Shown here: one piece after another, positions 53,585-62,754 of the stretch
How positions within the stretch are numbered: the stretch's first letter is position 1
How the letters are laid out: each line of letters opens with the position of its first letter
Source of the DNA: Kineosporia babensis
GTDB lineage: Bacteria > Actinomycetota > Actinomycetes > Actinomycetales > Kineosporiaceae
Reading direction: 5' to 3'
NCBI RefSeq assembly: GCF_021129305.1
Contig: NZ_JAJOMB010000003.1
Coordinates: 558,001 to 622,000, forward strand
Length of the DNA: 64,000 nucleotides
Translations under genes and position numbers: made by a program
Notes under the pieces: model-generated
Told to the model about the DNA's origin: nothing
Seen by the model: only the letters and a program-made list of their open reading frames with translations
The model's database searches: none

Positions 53585-56330
53585 CACGCCGGGCTCCTTC
53601 GGGGTCGACCAGAACGGCTGAAGTGATCTGCGCGGCAACGAGTTGCTCACCGACCGGGACGTGCACCACGTCGCCGATCCGCTCGCGGCCGCCCTTCAGA
53701 AGAGCCAGAGCGAACGGACGTCCGAGCGCCGCACTGCGGTAGCTGGAGGTCACGTGGCCCAGCATGGGTACGGGTGGGGCGGGCAGCACACCGTCGGCCG
53801 CGAACTCCACGATCTGCGATCCCTCGGGAAGTTTCGTGGACTCGTCGGTGGGCAGCAGCCCTACCAGCTGCTTGCGCAGGGGGTTCTGGTTCTCGGCGCG
53901 GGCGAACGAGCGCTTGCCCACGAAGTCGGGCTTCTTCTTGGAAACTGCCCAGCCCATGCCCAGATCCTGCGGGGTGACCGTGCCGTCGGTGTCCTGACCA
54001 ATGATCGGGTAACCCTTTTCGGCCCGCAGGACGTGCATGGTCTCGGTGCCGTACGGTGTGATGTTGTGCTTCGCGCCGGCCTCCAGCAGCTTCAGCCAGA
54101 CCGCCTCGGCATACCAGGCGTTGACGTTGACCTCGTAGGCCAGCTCGCCGGAGAAGCTGATCCGGGCCAGGCGCACCGGTACTCCCCCGAGCTCGGTGTC
54201 CCGCCAGGTCATGAACCCGAATGCCTCGTTGGAGACGTCGAGGTCGCCGAACACCTCCCCGATCACCTCGCGCGAGCGCGGCCCGACCACCGGGAACACT
54301 GCCCACTGCTCGGTCACCGAAGCCAGTTTCACCTTCAGGTGCGGCCATTCGGTCTGGACCCATTCCTCCATCCAGTCCAGGATCTTGGCCGCGCCGCCGG
54401 TGGTGGTGATCACCATGTAGCGGTCCTCGGCCAGCCGGACCACCGTGCCGTCGTCGATCACCATGCCGTCCACACCGCACATCACGCCGTAGCGCACCGA
54501 GCCGACCTTGAGGCTGCTCATCATGTTCGTGTACATCAGGTCGAGCAGCGCCGGTGCGTCCGGGCCCTGCACGTCGATCTTGCCCAGGGTGGAGCCGTCC
54601 AGGATGCCCACTCCGGTTCGTACCGCAGCACACTCCCGAAGGACAGCGGCTTCCATGTCTTCGCCGGGCTTCGGGTAGTGCCGGGCGCGCTTCCACTGTC
54701 CGACGTCCTCGAACACCGCACCGGCCTTGACGTGCCACTCGTGCAGCGCGGTCTTGCGCGCCGGATCGAACAACTCGCCGCGTTCCCGTCCGGCCAGTGC
54801 CGCGAAGGCGACCGGAACGTACGGAGGGCGAAACGTGGTGGTGCCCAGCTCCTCGATCGGGCGGTTCATCAGCTCCGCGGTGATGCCGGCCGCGATCATC
54901 CCCGACGTCTTGCCCTGGTCGTGCGCGGTACCGATGGTGGTGTAACGCTTGACGTGCTCGACCGAGCGCAGGCCGGCCCCGACCGCGCGGGCAATGTCGG
55001 CGACGGTGGAATCCCGCTGCACATCGACGAACTGACGCTCCCGCGGCCCCGGAACCCGCCAGATCACCAGACCCGGCTGAATTCCTTCGCCTGCGGCAGC
55101 GCCGACGACCTCAGTACCAGGCACGCTCTGCGCCGGCTTGAACGCTCCGAGCTGAGAGTCGTAGGCCAAGGCGCCGCGCACATGACTGAACAGGTGCGCG
55201 GTCGGGTTCCAGCCGCCGCTCAGCAGCAGCGCGTCGCAGTTGACGAAGAACTCGTGGCCTTCCGCGTCGATCACCACCGCCGCGCCGATCCGGCCGTCCT
55301 GGTGTTCCTGGTCGGCCAACGTCGAGATGACCCGTGCTCCAGGAATGACTCGTGCTCCAGGAATGGCCCGAACACCCTCCAGTGCTGGGCCTTGCGGTCG
55401 AGCCTCGACCACGGTCACCGAGGCACCGGCGGCAGCCAGGTCACGAGCCGTGTCGTAAGCGCCGTCGTGCGAGGTGAACAGGACGACCTCGCGCCCGACC
55501 AGAACACCGTAGCGGTGCAGGAAGTCCCGGGCCGAGGCGGCGAGCATGATGCCAGGGCGGTCGTTGTCAGCAAAAACTATGGGACGCTCGTGGGCGCCGG
55601 TCGCGACCACCACCCGTTGCGCACGAATCCGGTGAACCCGCTGACGGGATCGGTTTCCGGCCTCGGTGGCGGGCAGGTGATCGGTACGGCGTTCCAGGGC
55701 CAGAACGAAACCGTCGTCGTAGTGCCCGAAAGCGGTGGTTCGCTGCAGGTGCAACACGTCCGGGTACTCAGCCAGATCGGCGAGCACCGATGCCACGAAA
55801 TGGCGCGACGAACGTCCGTCGATGGTTTCGGATCCGGTCAGCGAACCCCCGGCTTCCGGACGGTCGTCGATCAGTGCGACCCGTTCACCACGCCGCGCGG
55901 CCGCCAGCGCAGCTCGCAACCCGGCCGGGCCGGCTCCGACCACCAGAGTGTCCACGTGGTGATGACGCCGGTCGTAGCGCGCGGCGTCGGGCACCTCGGC
56001 CAGACGCCCCTGCCCGTTCAGGCCGCGCACCACCATGCCGTCCACCAACTCGACCGCAGAGGCCAGCAGCATCGGCTCAGGGAACGGCTCCTCGATCTGG
56101 ATCAGGCCGGTCGCGTCCTCGGTCCAGGAAGCGCTGATTCCGCGCGACCGGCCGAGTTTCACGCTGCTGCCGAGAACCACCACGCCGTTGGCCAGGAGAG
56201 CCGAGGCGATCGTGTCGCCCGGGTGCCCGGTGTACGGCTGCCCGTCGAAAGTGAAACGCAAGGTGCGCGACCGGTCGAGGCGACCGTACCCGTCTACCCG
56301 GCTGGACCCGTCCACCCGTTCTGAGCTCAC
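53577..56330 (-). CDS. soxA: Sarcosine oxidase alpha subunit
   Basis: 917 residues. An N-terminal 2Fe-2S-like domain (FTFDGQPYTGHPGDTIASALLANG) is followed by an NAD-binding flavoprotein part (TLVVGAGPAGLRAALAAARRGERVALID near residue 127) and from about 550 a folate-binding GcvT-like domain with GILDGSTLGKIDVQGPDAPALLD and YGTETMHVLRAEKGYPIIGQDTDGT. Together the enzyme demethylates sarcosine to glycine and passes the methyl group to THF as 5,10-methylene-THF. GTG start overlaps the soxD stop. A short in-frame tandem duplication lies near residue 325. Confidence 0.94.
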   Translation of the reverse strand: MSSERVDGSSRVDGYGRLDRSRTLRFTFDGQPYTGHPGDTIASALLANGVVVLGSSVKLGRSRGISASWTEDATGLIQIEEPFPEPMLLASAVELVDGMVVRGLNGQGRLAEVPDAARYDRRHHHVDTLVVGAGPAGLRAALAAARRGERVALIDDRPEAGGSLTGSETIDGRSSRHFVASVLADLAEYPDVLHLQRTTAFGHYDDGFVLALERRTDHLPATEAGNRSRQRVHRIRAQRVVVATGAHERPIVFADNDRPGIMLAASARDFLHRYGVLVGREVVLFTSHDGAYDTARDLAAAGASVTVVEARPQGPALEGVRAIPGARVIPGARVISTLADQEHQDGRIGAAVVIDAEGHEFFVNCDALLLSGGWNPTAHLFSHVRGALAYDSQLGAFKPAQSVPGTEVVGAAAGEGIQPGLVIWRVPGPRERQFVDVQRDSTVADIARAVGAGLRSVEHVKRYTTIGTAHDQGKTSGMIAAGITAELMNRPIEELGTTTFRPPYVPVAFAALAGRERGELFDPARKTALHEWHVKAGAVFEDVGQWKRARHYPKPGEDMEAAVLRECAAVRTGVGILDGSTLGKIDVQGPDAPALLDLMYTNMMSSLKVGSVRYGVMCGVDGMVIDDGTVVRLAEDRYMVITTTGGAAKILDWMEEWVQTEWPHLKVKLASVTEQWAVFPVVGPRSREVIGEVFGDLDVSNEAFGFMTWRDTELGGVPVRLARISFSGELAYEVNVNAWYAEAVWLKLLEAGAKHNITPYGTETMHVLRAEKGYPIIGQDTDGTVTPQDLGMGWAVSKKKPDFVGKRSFARAENQNPLRKQLVGLLPTDESTKLPEGSQIVEFAADGVLPAPPVPMLGHVTSSYRSAALGRPFALALLKGGRERIGDVVHVPVGEQLVAAQITSAVLVDPEGARRDG
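55330..55365 (-). repeat. 18-bp tandem duplication inside soxA
   Basis: Two adjacent 18-base units, 17 of 18 bases identical, encode IPGARV twice. It keeps the frame and adds six residues to a loop of the NAD-binding part; recent duplication by slippage is likely. Confidence 0.7.
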
Positions 56331-56596
56331 TGGGCCACCTCGCCGATCTTGTAGGTCTTCAGGAACGTGTAGGTGCGGGTGTCCCGGACCGCGTTGAACC
56401 AGCGCCGGCACCCGCTGCTGTGGCTCCAGCGCTCGGCGAACTCGCCCTTGGTGTTGTCGCGGAAGAAGACGTAGTGGGCCCAGGACTCGTCCGAAAGTGC
56501 GCTCGGATATTCGGGATAGGCGATGTGGGCCTGTCCCCCGTAGTGGAACTCAACCTCCTCGCGCGGGCCGCACCAGGGGCAGTGGATCAGCTGCAT
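56327..56596 (-). CDS. soxD: Sarcosine oxidase delta subunit
   Basis: 89 residues. Zinc-binding small subunit: CPWCGPREEVEFHYGGQAH at the N-terminus and SSGCRRWFNAVRDT near residue 60 provide the cysteine/histidine ligands. The ATG is preceded by a GAGAACGT-containing leader; GTGA overlap joins it to soxA. Confidence 0.94.
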   Translation of the reverse strand: MQLIHCPWCGPREEVEFHYGGQAHIAYPEYPSALSDESWAHYVFFRDNTKGEFAERWSHSSGCRRWFNAVRDTRTYTFLKTYKIGEVAQ

Positions 56597-56617
56597 CTCA
56601 CGTTCTCCTTAGTGCGC

Positions 56618-57850
56618 TCAGTGGGCCACGGCAGCGGCGCCGTGCTCGTCGACCAGGGCCCCGGAGACGAACCGGTCCAGGCTGAAAGGCGCGATGTAGG
56701 GGTGCGGACGATCGTTGGCCACCGTGTCGGCCAGGCACCAGCCCACGCCCGGGGTGGCCTTGAAACCGCCGGTCCCCCAACCGCAGTTGAGGTACACGTT
56801 CTCGTACGGCGTGTGCCCGACGATCGCCGAGGCATCCGGCGTGGTGTCGACGATCCCGGCCCAGGAACGCAACAGGTGCGCCCGGGCGAACACCGGGAAA
56901 AGCTCAACCGCGGCGGCCATCTGGCGCTCGATGATGTGGAACGCACCGCGCTGGCCGTAGCCGTTGTAGGAGTCCACACCCGCACCCATCACCAGCTCGC
57001 CCTTGTGCGCCTGCGAGACGTAGACGTGTACCGCGTTGGACATCACGATCGTGGGGTGCACCGGCTCCAGCAGCTCGGAGACCAGGGCCTGCAGCGGGTG
57101 CGACTGCAGCGGAGCCCGCACGCCGAGCTGGTCGAGCAGCACACTGGTGTGCCCAGCCGCGCAGAGCACCACCTTGCCGGCCGCGATGTCGCCCTTGGAA
57201 GTACGGACCTTGGTCACGCTGTCGCCGTCGGTCTCGAAACCGGTGACCTCGCAGTCCTGGATCAGGTCGATCCCGGCCTCGTCCGCCCGCCGGGCGAAGC
57301 CCCAGGCCACCCAGTCGTGCTTGGCGATGCCGGCCCGGGGCTGATAGGTCGCGCCCTGCACCGGGTAGCGGATGTCGTCCGAGATGTTGACGATCGGGCA
57401 GATCTTGGCCACCTCGTCGGGCCCCAGCCATTCGGCGTCGATCCCGTTGAGCTTGTTGGCCTCCACCCGGCGCACCGAGTCGCGCACGTCCTGCTCGGTG
57501 TGCGCCAGGTTCAGCACGCCCCGCTGGGAGAACAGGATCGGGTAGTCCAGATCCTCCTCCAAGCCCTCCCAGAGCTTGAGCGCATGCTCGTAGATCGCCG
57601 CCGACTCGTCCCACAAATAGTTCGACCGGATCAGCGTGGTGTTGCGGGCCATGTTGCCGCCGGCCAGCCAACCACGCTCCAGCACGGCGACATTCGTGAT
57701 GCCGTGGTTCTTGGCCAGATAGTGCGCGGTAGCCAGGCCGTGCCCGCCCCCACCCACGATCACCACGTCGTAGGACTTCTTCGGCTCGGGGTTGCGCCAG
57801 AGGTAGTCGGCGTGCTCGGGCAGGTGCGCACCGGGCGGTTGTTCGGTCAT
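56618..57850 (-). CDS. soxB: Sarcosine oxidase beta subunit
   Basis: 410 residues. Catalytic flavoprotein subunit: FAD-binding [23 protein letters not shown] near residue 28, covalent-FMN histidine in [16 protein letters not shown] near residue 178 and the C-terminal [18 protein letters not shown]. It oxidises sarcosine and sends electrons through FMN and FAD. It overlaps the glyA stop by four bases (ATGA). The order glyA-soxB-soxD-soxA-soxG is the common bacterial one. Confidence 0.95.
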   Translation of the reverse strand: MTEQPPGAHLPEHADYLWRNPEPKKSYDVVIVGGGGHGLATAHYLAKNHGITNVAVLERGWLAGGNMARNTTLIRSNYLWDESAAIYEHALKLWEGLEEDLDYPILFSQRGVLNLAHTEQDVRDSVRRVEANKLNGIDAEWLGPDEVAKICPIVNISDDIRYPVQGATYQPRAGIAKHDWVAWGFARRADEAGIDLIQDCEVTGFETDGDSVTKVRTSKGDIAAGKVVLCAAGHTSVLLDQLGVRAPLQSHPLQALVSELLEPVHPTIVMSNAVHVYVSQAHKGELVMGAGVDSYNGYGQRGAFHIIERQMAAAVELFPVFARAHLLRSWAGIVDTTPDASAIVGHTPYENVYLNCGWGTGGFKATPGVGWCLADTVANDRPHPYIAPFSLDRFVSGALVDEHGAAAVAH

Positions 57851-59115
57851 GCCTGCAGCTCCGGGTAGAGAGGGTGGGCAGCGGCGAGTGCGGCGGTACG
57901 GTCGGCCAGCTTGGCCAGATCATCACCGGTGGCGTTCGGGCGCAGGGCCAGCGCGATCACGTCGGAGACCTCGGTGAAGTGCGGTTTCTGGAAGCCGCGG
58001 GCGGCCAGGGCCGGGGTTCCGATCCGGACCCCGGAACTGATCATCGGCGGGCGCGGGTCGAAGGGCACGGCGTTGCGGTTGACCGTGATGCCGACCCGGT
58101 GCAGACGGTCCTCGGCCTGCTTGCCGTCCAGCTCGCTGTCCCGCAGATCCACCAACACCAAATGGACGTCCGTCCCGCCTGAGACCACCCCGACGTTTTG
58201 TTCCTGCAGCAGTCTCTCGGCCAGGATCTGCGCACCCTCAAGCGTGCGTTCCTGCCGTTCCCGGAACTCGGGTTCGGCGGCCACCTTGAACGCCACCGCC
58301 TTGGCCGCGATCACGTGCTCCAGTGGGCCACCCTGCTGCCCGGGGAAGACGCTGGAGTTGAACTTCTTGGCCAGCTCCTGAGCGGCCAGGATCACGCCGC
58401 CGCGCGGTCCGCCCAGCGTCTTGTGCGTGGTGCTGGTGACCACGTGGGCGTGCGGCACCGGACTGGGGTGCAGCCCGGCCGCGACCAGCCCGGCGAAGTG
58501 CGCCATATCCACCATCAGATAGGCGCCCACCTCATCGGCGATCCGCCGGAAGTGCGCGAAGTCCAGCTGCCGGGGGTAGGCCGACCAGCCCGCCACGATC
58601 AGCTTCGGCCGGCGCTCACGGGCCAACTGCTCCACCTCGTCCATGTCGACCCGGTGGTCGCTCTCACGCACGTGGTAGGCCGCGACGTCGTAAAGCTTGC
58701 CCGAGAAGTTCAGCCGCATCCCGTGGGTCAGGTGCCCTCCGTGGGCCAGGTCCAGCCCGAGGATGGTGTCGCCGGGTTGCAGCAGCGCGGCCATCGCGGC
58801 GGCGTTGGCCTGGGCGCCCGAGTGCGGCTGGACGTTCGCGTACTCGGCACCGAACAGCGCCTTCAGCCGGTCGATGGCCAGCTGCTCGATCACGTCCACG
58901 TGCTCGCAGCCGCCGTAGTAGCGACGGCCCGGGTAACCCTCGGCGTACTTGTTGGTCAGCACCGAACCCTGGGCTTCCATCACGGCCAGCGGCGCGAAGT
59001 TCTCGCTGGCGATCATCTCCAGGGTCTGGCGCTGCCGCCCGACCTCGGCCTGGATCGCTGCGTGCACTTCCGGATCGGCCTCCGCCAGCGAGCGACCCAG
59101 CGTCTGAGTGGGCAT
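57847..59115 (-). CDS. glyA: Serine hydroxymethyltransferase
   Basis: 422 residues. Interconverts serine and glycine with 5,10-methylene-THF. Seen: [11 protein letters not shown] near residue 32, [20 protein letters not shown] near 54, [23 protein letters not shown] near 200 and the PLP lysine in [12 protein letters not shown] near 226. GAGAGGTGG precedes the ATG. First gene of the sarcosine operon, so here it should make serine from the glycine and one-carbon unit released by SoxBDAG; a housekeeping copy probably exists elsewhere. Confidence 0.94.
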   Translation of the reverse strand: MPTQTLGRSLAEADPEVHAAIQAEVGRQRQTLEMIASENFAPLAVMEAQGSVLTNKYAEGYPGRRYYGGCEHVDVIEQLAIDRLKALFGAEYANVQPHSGAQANAAAMAALLQPGDTILGLDLAHGGHLTHGMRLNFSGKLYDVAAYHVRESDHRVDMDEVEQLARERRPKLIVAGWSAYPRQLDFAHFRRIADEVGAYLMVDMAHFAGLVAAGLHPSPVPHAHVVTSTTHKTLGGPRGGVILAAQELAKKFNSSVFPGQQGGPLEHVIAAKAVAFKVAAEPEFRERQERTLEGAQILAERLLQEQNVGVVSGGTDVHLVLVDLRDSELDGKQAEDRLHRVGITVNRNAVPFDPRPPMISSGVRIGTPALAARGFQKPHFTEVSDVIALALRPNATGDDLAKLADRTAALAAAHPLYPELQA

Positions 59116-59140
59116 CGGTGCGCCACCTCTCTGATCGACG

Positions 59141-59154
59141 ACTGATATATCAGT
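59141..59154. promoter_or_regulatory. 14-bp palindrome ACTGATATATCAGT at the glyA-sox promoter
   Basis: A perfect palindrome 26 bases before the glyA ATG, overlapping an AT-rich -10-like segment. TGATATATCA-type dyads are typical of FCD-class GntR operators. Ten of its bases recur at 41374-41383 in front of the plus-strand catabolic operon. Confidence 0.7.
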
Positions 59155-59251
59155 TGTGCGTCAGGAGGATAAGCATGCGATCGCCGGGACGACAAGAGAT
59201 CCGGATCGGCCGGTGCAACAACCGTCGCCCAACGGCCCCCGGCAAACCACA

Positions 59252-59287
59252 GCGGGCCCGGCCGCACCGAAGTGCTGCCGGACCCGC
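59252..59287 (-). terminator. Terminator of the zinc-uptake operon
   Basis: A stem of about 15 pairs with two mismatches and loop CGAA (59252-59287), 35-70 bases downstream of the aztD stop on the minus strand and upstream of glyA on the other side. Confidence 0.6.
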
Positions 59288-59321
59288 CGAGGCGTGCTGT
59301 TGGATCAGTGGGTGCCGAGCG

Positions 59322-60515
59322 TCAGTGGGCGCCGAGCGCGACCGCCATCTCGTTCGGCACCTGGTCCAGGGTCCCCGTCGCGGTGACCTCACCCGTCTTC
59401 AGGTCGACGGCGTGCACCGACTTCTTGGCCGGCTCGGTCACGTAGGCAACGTCACCGTTGACCGTGATCGCCGGGTGGGCGTCCTGCCACTCGACCGGGC
59501 CTTCCCAGGCGTCGATCACCGGGAACTCGTTGACGATCTTGCCGTCCTCCGGGTCGAGCACGTGGATCGAGCCGTCGGTGGACAGGATGTAGGCCAGATC
59601 GTCGGTCCCCCGGGCCACGTCGCGGAAGGTGTACTGCACGTTCTCCGGAAGGTCGACCACCTCGTAGGTCTTCTTCGCGGTGTCGATCAGGGTGACCGCG
59701 TTGAGCAGGTACCCCTCGGCGTCCGGGTCGTTCTTGTAGTCGCCGACCACGATCGGGCTGGTCTCGGAGACGAAGGCGTTACCCATCCGTCCGTACTTGT
59801 CGGGAGCCGTGAACTTCTCGAACTTGCCGTCCTGGAACAGCAGGGCGCCGTTCTCGCAGCCGAAGATCACGCCCTCGTCGGCCGCGGTGCCCTCACCGTG
59901 GATGCCGGGGCACTCGTCGTTGGTGGCGATCTCTTCCCACTCGGTGCCGTTCGCCTTCAGCGCCACCGCGCCGCTGCGCGAGGTCTCGTCGCCGACGGTG
60001 GTGACCAGGGTGCCGTCCTCCAGCACGATCGACACACCGTGGTGCGCGGCCGGCGAGGTGTAGCTCTGGCCTTCCTTGGTGAGGTCGGCCGTCTCCAGGA
60101 TCGTCGTCTTGCCGGTGCCGTCGTCGTAAAGCACGGTCTTACCGCCGTGACGCACCACGTGGCCGGCGGTGGTCGCCGCGAAGGTCTGGTCGGTCAGCTC
60201 GGGAGTGGCCGTGTCCAGCAGCTGGAAACCCTTGGTGGTGGTGACGAAGACGTGCTTGCCGTCGCCCGCCGCGTTCAGCCGGGTGAACTCCTCGGAGGTG
60301 AACTGGTCCACGACCTGGAGCGAGGTCGCGTCCAGCACCGCGATGCCACCCTCGTAGGAAACGGCCACCCGTCCTTCGGTGTTGGTGTTCGTGGTGGTCT
60401 CTTCCGGCGTGCTCTCGGCGGTCGTCGAGCTGCCCGAGCCACACGCAGTGGCCAGCAGCGCGACGCCGGCCAGGGCCGCCAGGCCACGCAGACGCACGTT
60501 ACGAGTGGAGGTCAT
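59322..60515 (-). CDS. aztD: Zinc metallochaperone-like propeller lipoprotein (AztD family)
   Basis: 397 residues. Lipobox LLATACGSG (Cys near residue 25), Ser/Thr-rich linker, then a beta-propeller with repeated blades such as VAVSYEGGIAVLDATSLQVVD and DGSIHVLDPEDGKIV. Histidines in PAAHHGVS and CPGIHGEG are candidate zinc ligands, as in the AztD chaperone that delivers zinc to AztC outside the membrane. It follows aztC by only a few bases. An in-frame GTG 12 bases upstream is an alternative start. Confidence 0.8.
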   Translation of the reverse strand: MTSTRNVRLRGLAALAGVALLATACGSGSSTTAESTPEETTTNTNTEGRVAVSYEGGIAVLDATSLQVVDQFTSEEFTRLNAAGDGKHVFVTTTKGFQLLDTATPELTDQTFAATTAGHVVRHGGKTVLYDDGTGKTTILETADLTKEGQSYTSPAAHHGVSIVLEDGTLVTTVGDETSRSGAVALKANGTEWEEIATNDECPGIHGEGTAADEGVIFGCENGALLFQDGKFEKFTAPDKYGRMGNAFVSETSPIVVGDYKNDPDAEGYLLNAVTLIDTAKKTYEVVDLPENVQYTFRDVARGTDDLAYILSTDGSIHVLDPEDGKIVNEFPVIDAWEGPVEWQDAHPAITVNGDVAYVTEPAKKSVHAVDLKTGEVTATGTLDQVPNEMAVALGAH

Positions 60516-60533
60516 TTCTGGTTTCACTTTCTT

Positions 60534-61466
60534 TTAGGGGGACAAGCCGTTGGCGATGCGCTCGGTATTGGCGCGCATCATGGCGAGGTAGGTGGGAGCG
60601 CCGCCGTCCTGGGCGGTCAGGGATTCGGTGAACAGCTCCACGACATCCACGTCGATGTCCGCTTCGCTCGCGAGCACCTGCACCAGCCGGTCGGGCTGGG
60701 AGGACTCAGCGAAAATCGTCGGTACTGCGGCTTCTTCGATCGCCGAGCTGAGATCACGCAGGTCCGCGGCGCTGGGCGCGGCCAGCGTGGTCCCACCGGG
60801 AATCACGGCCCCGATCACCCGGAATCCGAAACGATCAGCCAGATAACCGAAGACATGATGATTGGTGACGAGGGCGCGCCGCTCGGCGGGAATCGCCTCG
60901 AACGCTTCGGTCATCTCGGTGTCGAGCCGGCTGAGTTCTGCGCGATAGGCCTCGGCGCCCGTGGTCAGCTTCTGGGTGTCGATCCCTTCGATCTCGGCCG
61001 CGGAATCCTCCAGAGCGTCGACGAAGTCGAGCATGGTGGCCGGATCGGTCCAGAAATGCGGATCGGGATTGCCCTCGGCGTCACCGGCCGCGTACGGCAC
61101 CACGTCGATCACGTCTCCGGCGACCAGCATCGGAGCGCCGGCCTCAGCCGCGCGGTCGAGGTGCTGCTGCAGGCCCTCTTCCAGGCCCAGGCCGTTGGAG
61201 ACCACCAGATCGGCGCCGTCCATGGCCGCCGCCTGCCGGGCCGAGATCTCGAACGAGTGCGGGTCGGCGTTGGGCTGCATCAGCGTGGTCACCTCGGCCT
61301 GGTCGCCGAGGACCTGCTGCACGACGTCGCCGAGGATGTTGGTGGTGACGACCACCTGCGGGCCTTCGCTGCCATCCTTACCGCCGATCTGGGAACACCC
61401 GGTCAGGCTCAGCACCGCAGCCAGACCGAACGCGCAGATCAGGGCCGGAGCATACTTGCGCCTCAT
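60534..61466 (-). CDS. aztC: Zinc-binding ABC lipoprotein (AztC/ZnuA family)
   Basis: 310 residues. Lipobox LSLTGCSQ (Cys at residue 24). Cluster A-I binding-protein pattern: VVVTTNILGDVVQQVLGDQAEVTTLMQPNADPHSFEIS with the first zinc His, DPHFWTDP with the second, NHHVFGYLADRFG with the third and a final Asp/Glu region FAESSQPDRLV. Unlike ZnuA it has no His-rich loop, as expected for AztC, which works with AztD. Overlaps the propeller gene upstream by four bases. Confidence 0.88.
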   Translation of the reverse strand: MRRKYAPALICAFGLAAVLSLTGCSQIGGKDGSEGPQVVVTTNILGDVVQQVLGDQAEVTTLMQPNADPHSFEISARQAAAMDGADLVVSNGLGLEEGLQQHLDRAAEAGAPMLVAGDVIDVVPYAAGDAEGNPDPHFWTDPATMLDFVDALEDSAAEIEGIDTQKLTTGAEAYRAELSRLDTEMTEAFEAIPAERRALVTNHHVFGYLADRFGFRVIGAVIPGGTTLAAPSAADLRDLSSAIEEAAVPTIFAESSQPDRLVQVLASEADIDVDVVELFTESLTAQDGGAPTYLAMMRANTERIANGLSP

Positions 61467-62752
61467 CGTCCGGTCTCCGCGAGGTGCACCGGCTTGACCG
61501 GCAGTTCGAGTTCCCGGGCCACCCGGGCCTGGTCGGCGTAGTCGATCTCGTACACCCTGCCTTCGGCTGTGTTGTCTTCGGTTGCAGCGGCGTTCACGTA
61601 GGCCCGCTGCCCGTCCACGCTGATGCTCACGTTCGCTGCGCGATCCTGGTCCGCCAAGGTGGCGGCCAGCAGCGGTTCGGTGGCGGCCAGTTGCTTGCCC
61701 GACTGCGCGTCGTACACCTGCACCGTGCCGTCCTCCCCCACCGCAACCACGTGCTCGTCGGCGTCGTCCACTGCTGTTGCGGCGACCACCGGCGTCTCGG
61801 TCTCCAGCCATTCCCAGCTGCGCTCGCGGGTGTCCAGAAGCCAGATGCCCTTGCCGTCACCGATCCCGGCCACGGTCGGACGGCCCTTCCGGGCTTCGAA
61901 CCGGGTGGCCGGTGCACCACCCTCGTCGGGGTACGAAATCTTCTCCAGCACCGGCTTTTCGCCCTCGCTGGTGGCCAGCACCGCACCGTCCTGACAGCCG
62001 ATCACCAGGGCCACCCGCGTCGTGATCGTCCCGGCCGGTTCGGCGCAGTCGATGGATTCGAGCGTCTTCCCTTCGGGATCGACGGCGTTCAGCTTGGACG
62101 CCTTCTGGCTGGACTCCGGTTGGCCGGCTTCCGCCTCGCTCACGACCGCGCCCTTGCCCAGCGGCGCGATGAGACCGGCGTGAGGTGTGCCCTTCAGACG
62201 AAGCGTCTCGTTGATCTTGCCCTCGGAGAGCGACTTGTTGTCCAGTAGCACCGCCTCGCCCGATGTGGGAAAGAACAGCCCGGTAGCACCGGCGGTGGAC
62301 AGCATTCCCGTCGAGATCGTGGCCACGCCTTCGCCCGGAACCCGCTCAAGACTGCGCGCTTCGGCCCGGTAGTAGTGGAAGTGGTCGGTGTGGTCCCACG
62401 TCCATACGCCGCTGTCGATGATGTTCACGCCGGTCTCGTCGGCGGCGAACACGTAACGGCCGTCGGTGCTGACCTTCTCGGCCGGGGCAACGCTGCTCAG
62501 ACTGGTTTCCGTGCCGTTCAGCAGGTCAAGCATCGCGGCCTTGCCCTCGGCGTCGATGCCGACCAGATGCAGTTGAGGTTCGGCAACTTCGGCTGCACCC
62601 TCAATCGCGCCGTGACCGGCCCCGGAACTGCTCTCAGCCGTAGCTTCAGAGCCCGTGGCTTTGGAGTCGGTGGTGGCCGACCCGGACGAGCAGCCGGCGA
62701 GAACGACGAGAGACAGGGCCAGGAGCGAGGCCCGTGTGGTTCGGCGGTACAT
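61463..62752 (-). CDS. Second propeller lipoprotein of the zinc operon
   Basis: 429 residues. Lipobox VVLAGCSSG, Ser-rich linker containing a His, then propeller blades (GIDAEGKAAMLDLLNGTETSL, DGTVQVYDAQSGKQL). The segment WTWDHTDHFHYYRA near residue 120 has three close histidines and an Asp, a likely zinc site resembling the WDHTxHxHY motif of actinobacterial surface-anchored ABC-associated proteins. It is AztD-like in length and layout but divergent. A GTG six bases upstream overlaps the aztB stop; the ATG has GGAAAG at a good distance. Sits between aztB and aztC. Confidence 0.7.
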   Translation of the reverse strand: MYRRTTRASLLALSLVVLAGCSSGSATTDSKATGSEATAESSSGAGHGAIEGAAEVAEPQLHLVGIDAEGKAAMLDLLNGTETSLSSVAPAEKVSTDGRYVFAADETGVNIIDSGVWTWDHTDHFHYYRAEARSLERVPGEGVATISTGMLSTAGATGLFFPTSGEAVLLDNKSLSEGKINETLRLKGTPHAGLIAPLGKGAVVSEAEAGQPESSQKASKLNAVDPEGKTLESIDCAEPAGTITTRVALVIGCQDGAVLATSEGEKPVLEKISYPDEGGAPATRFEARKGRPTVAGIGDGKGIWLLDTRERSWEWLETETPVVAATAVDDADEHVVAVGEDGTVQVYDAQSGKQLAATEPLLAATLADQDRAANVSISVDGQRAYVNAAATEDNTAEGRVYEIDYADQARVARELELPVKPVHLAETGR

Positions 62753-62754
62753 GA

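Noticed and set aside
53643-56324. An 893-codon frame antisense to soxA
   Set aside because: Shadow of a strongly conserved enzyme gene; no start signal or recognisable motif.
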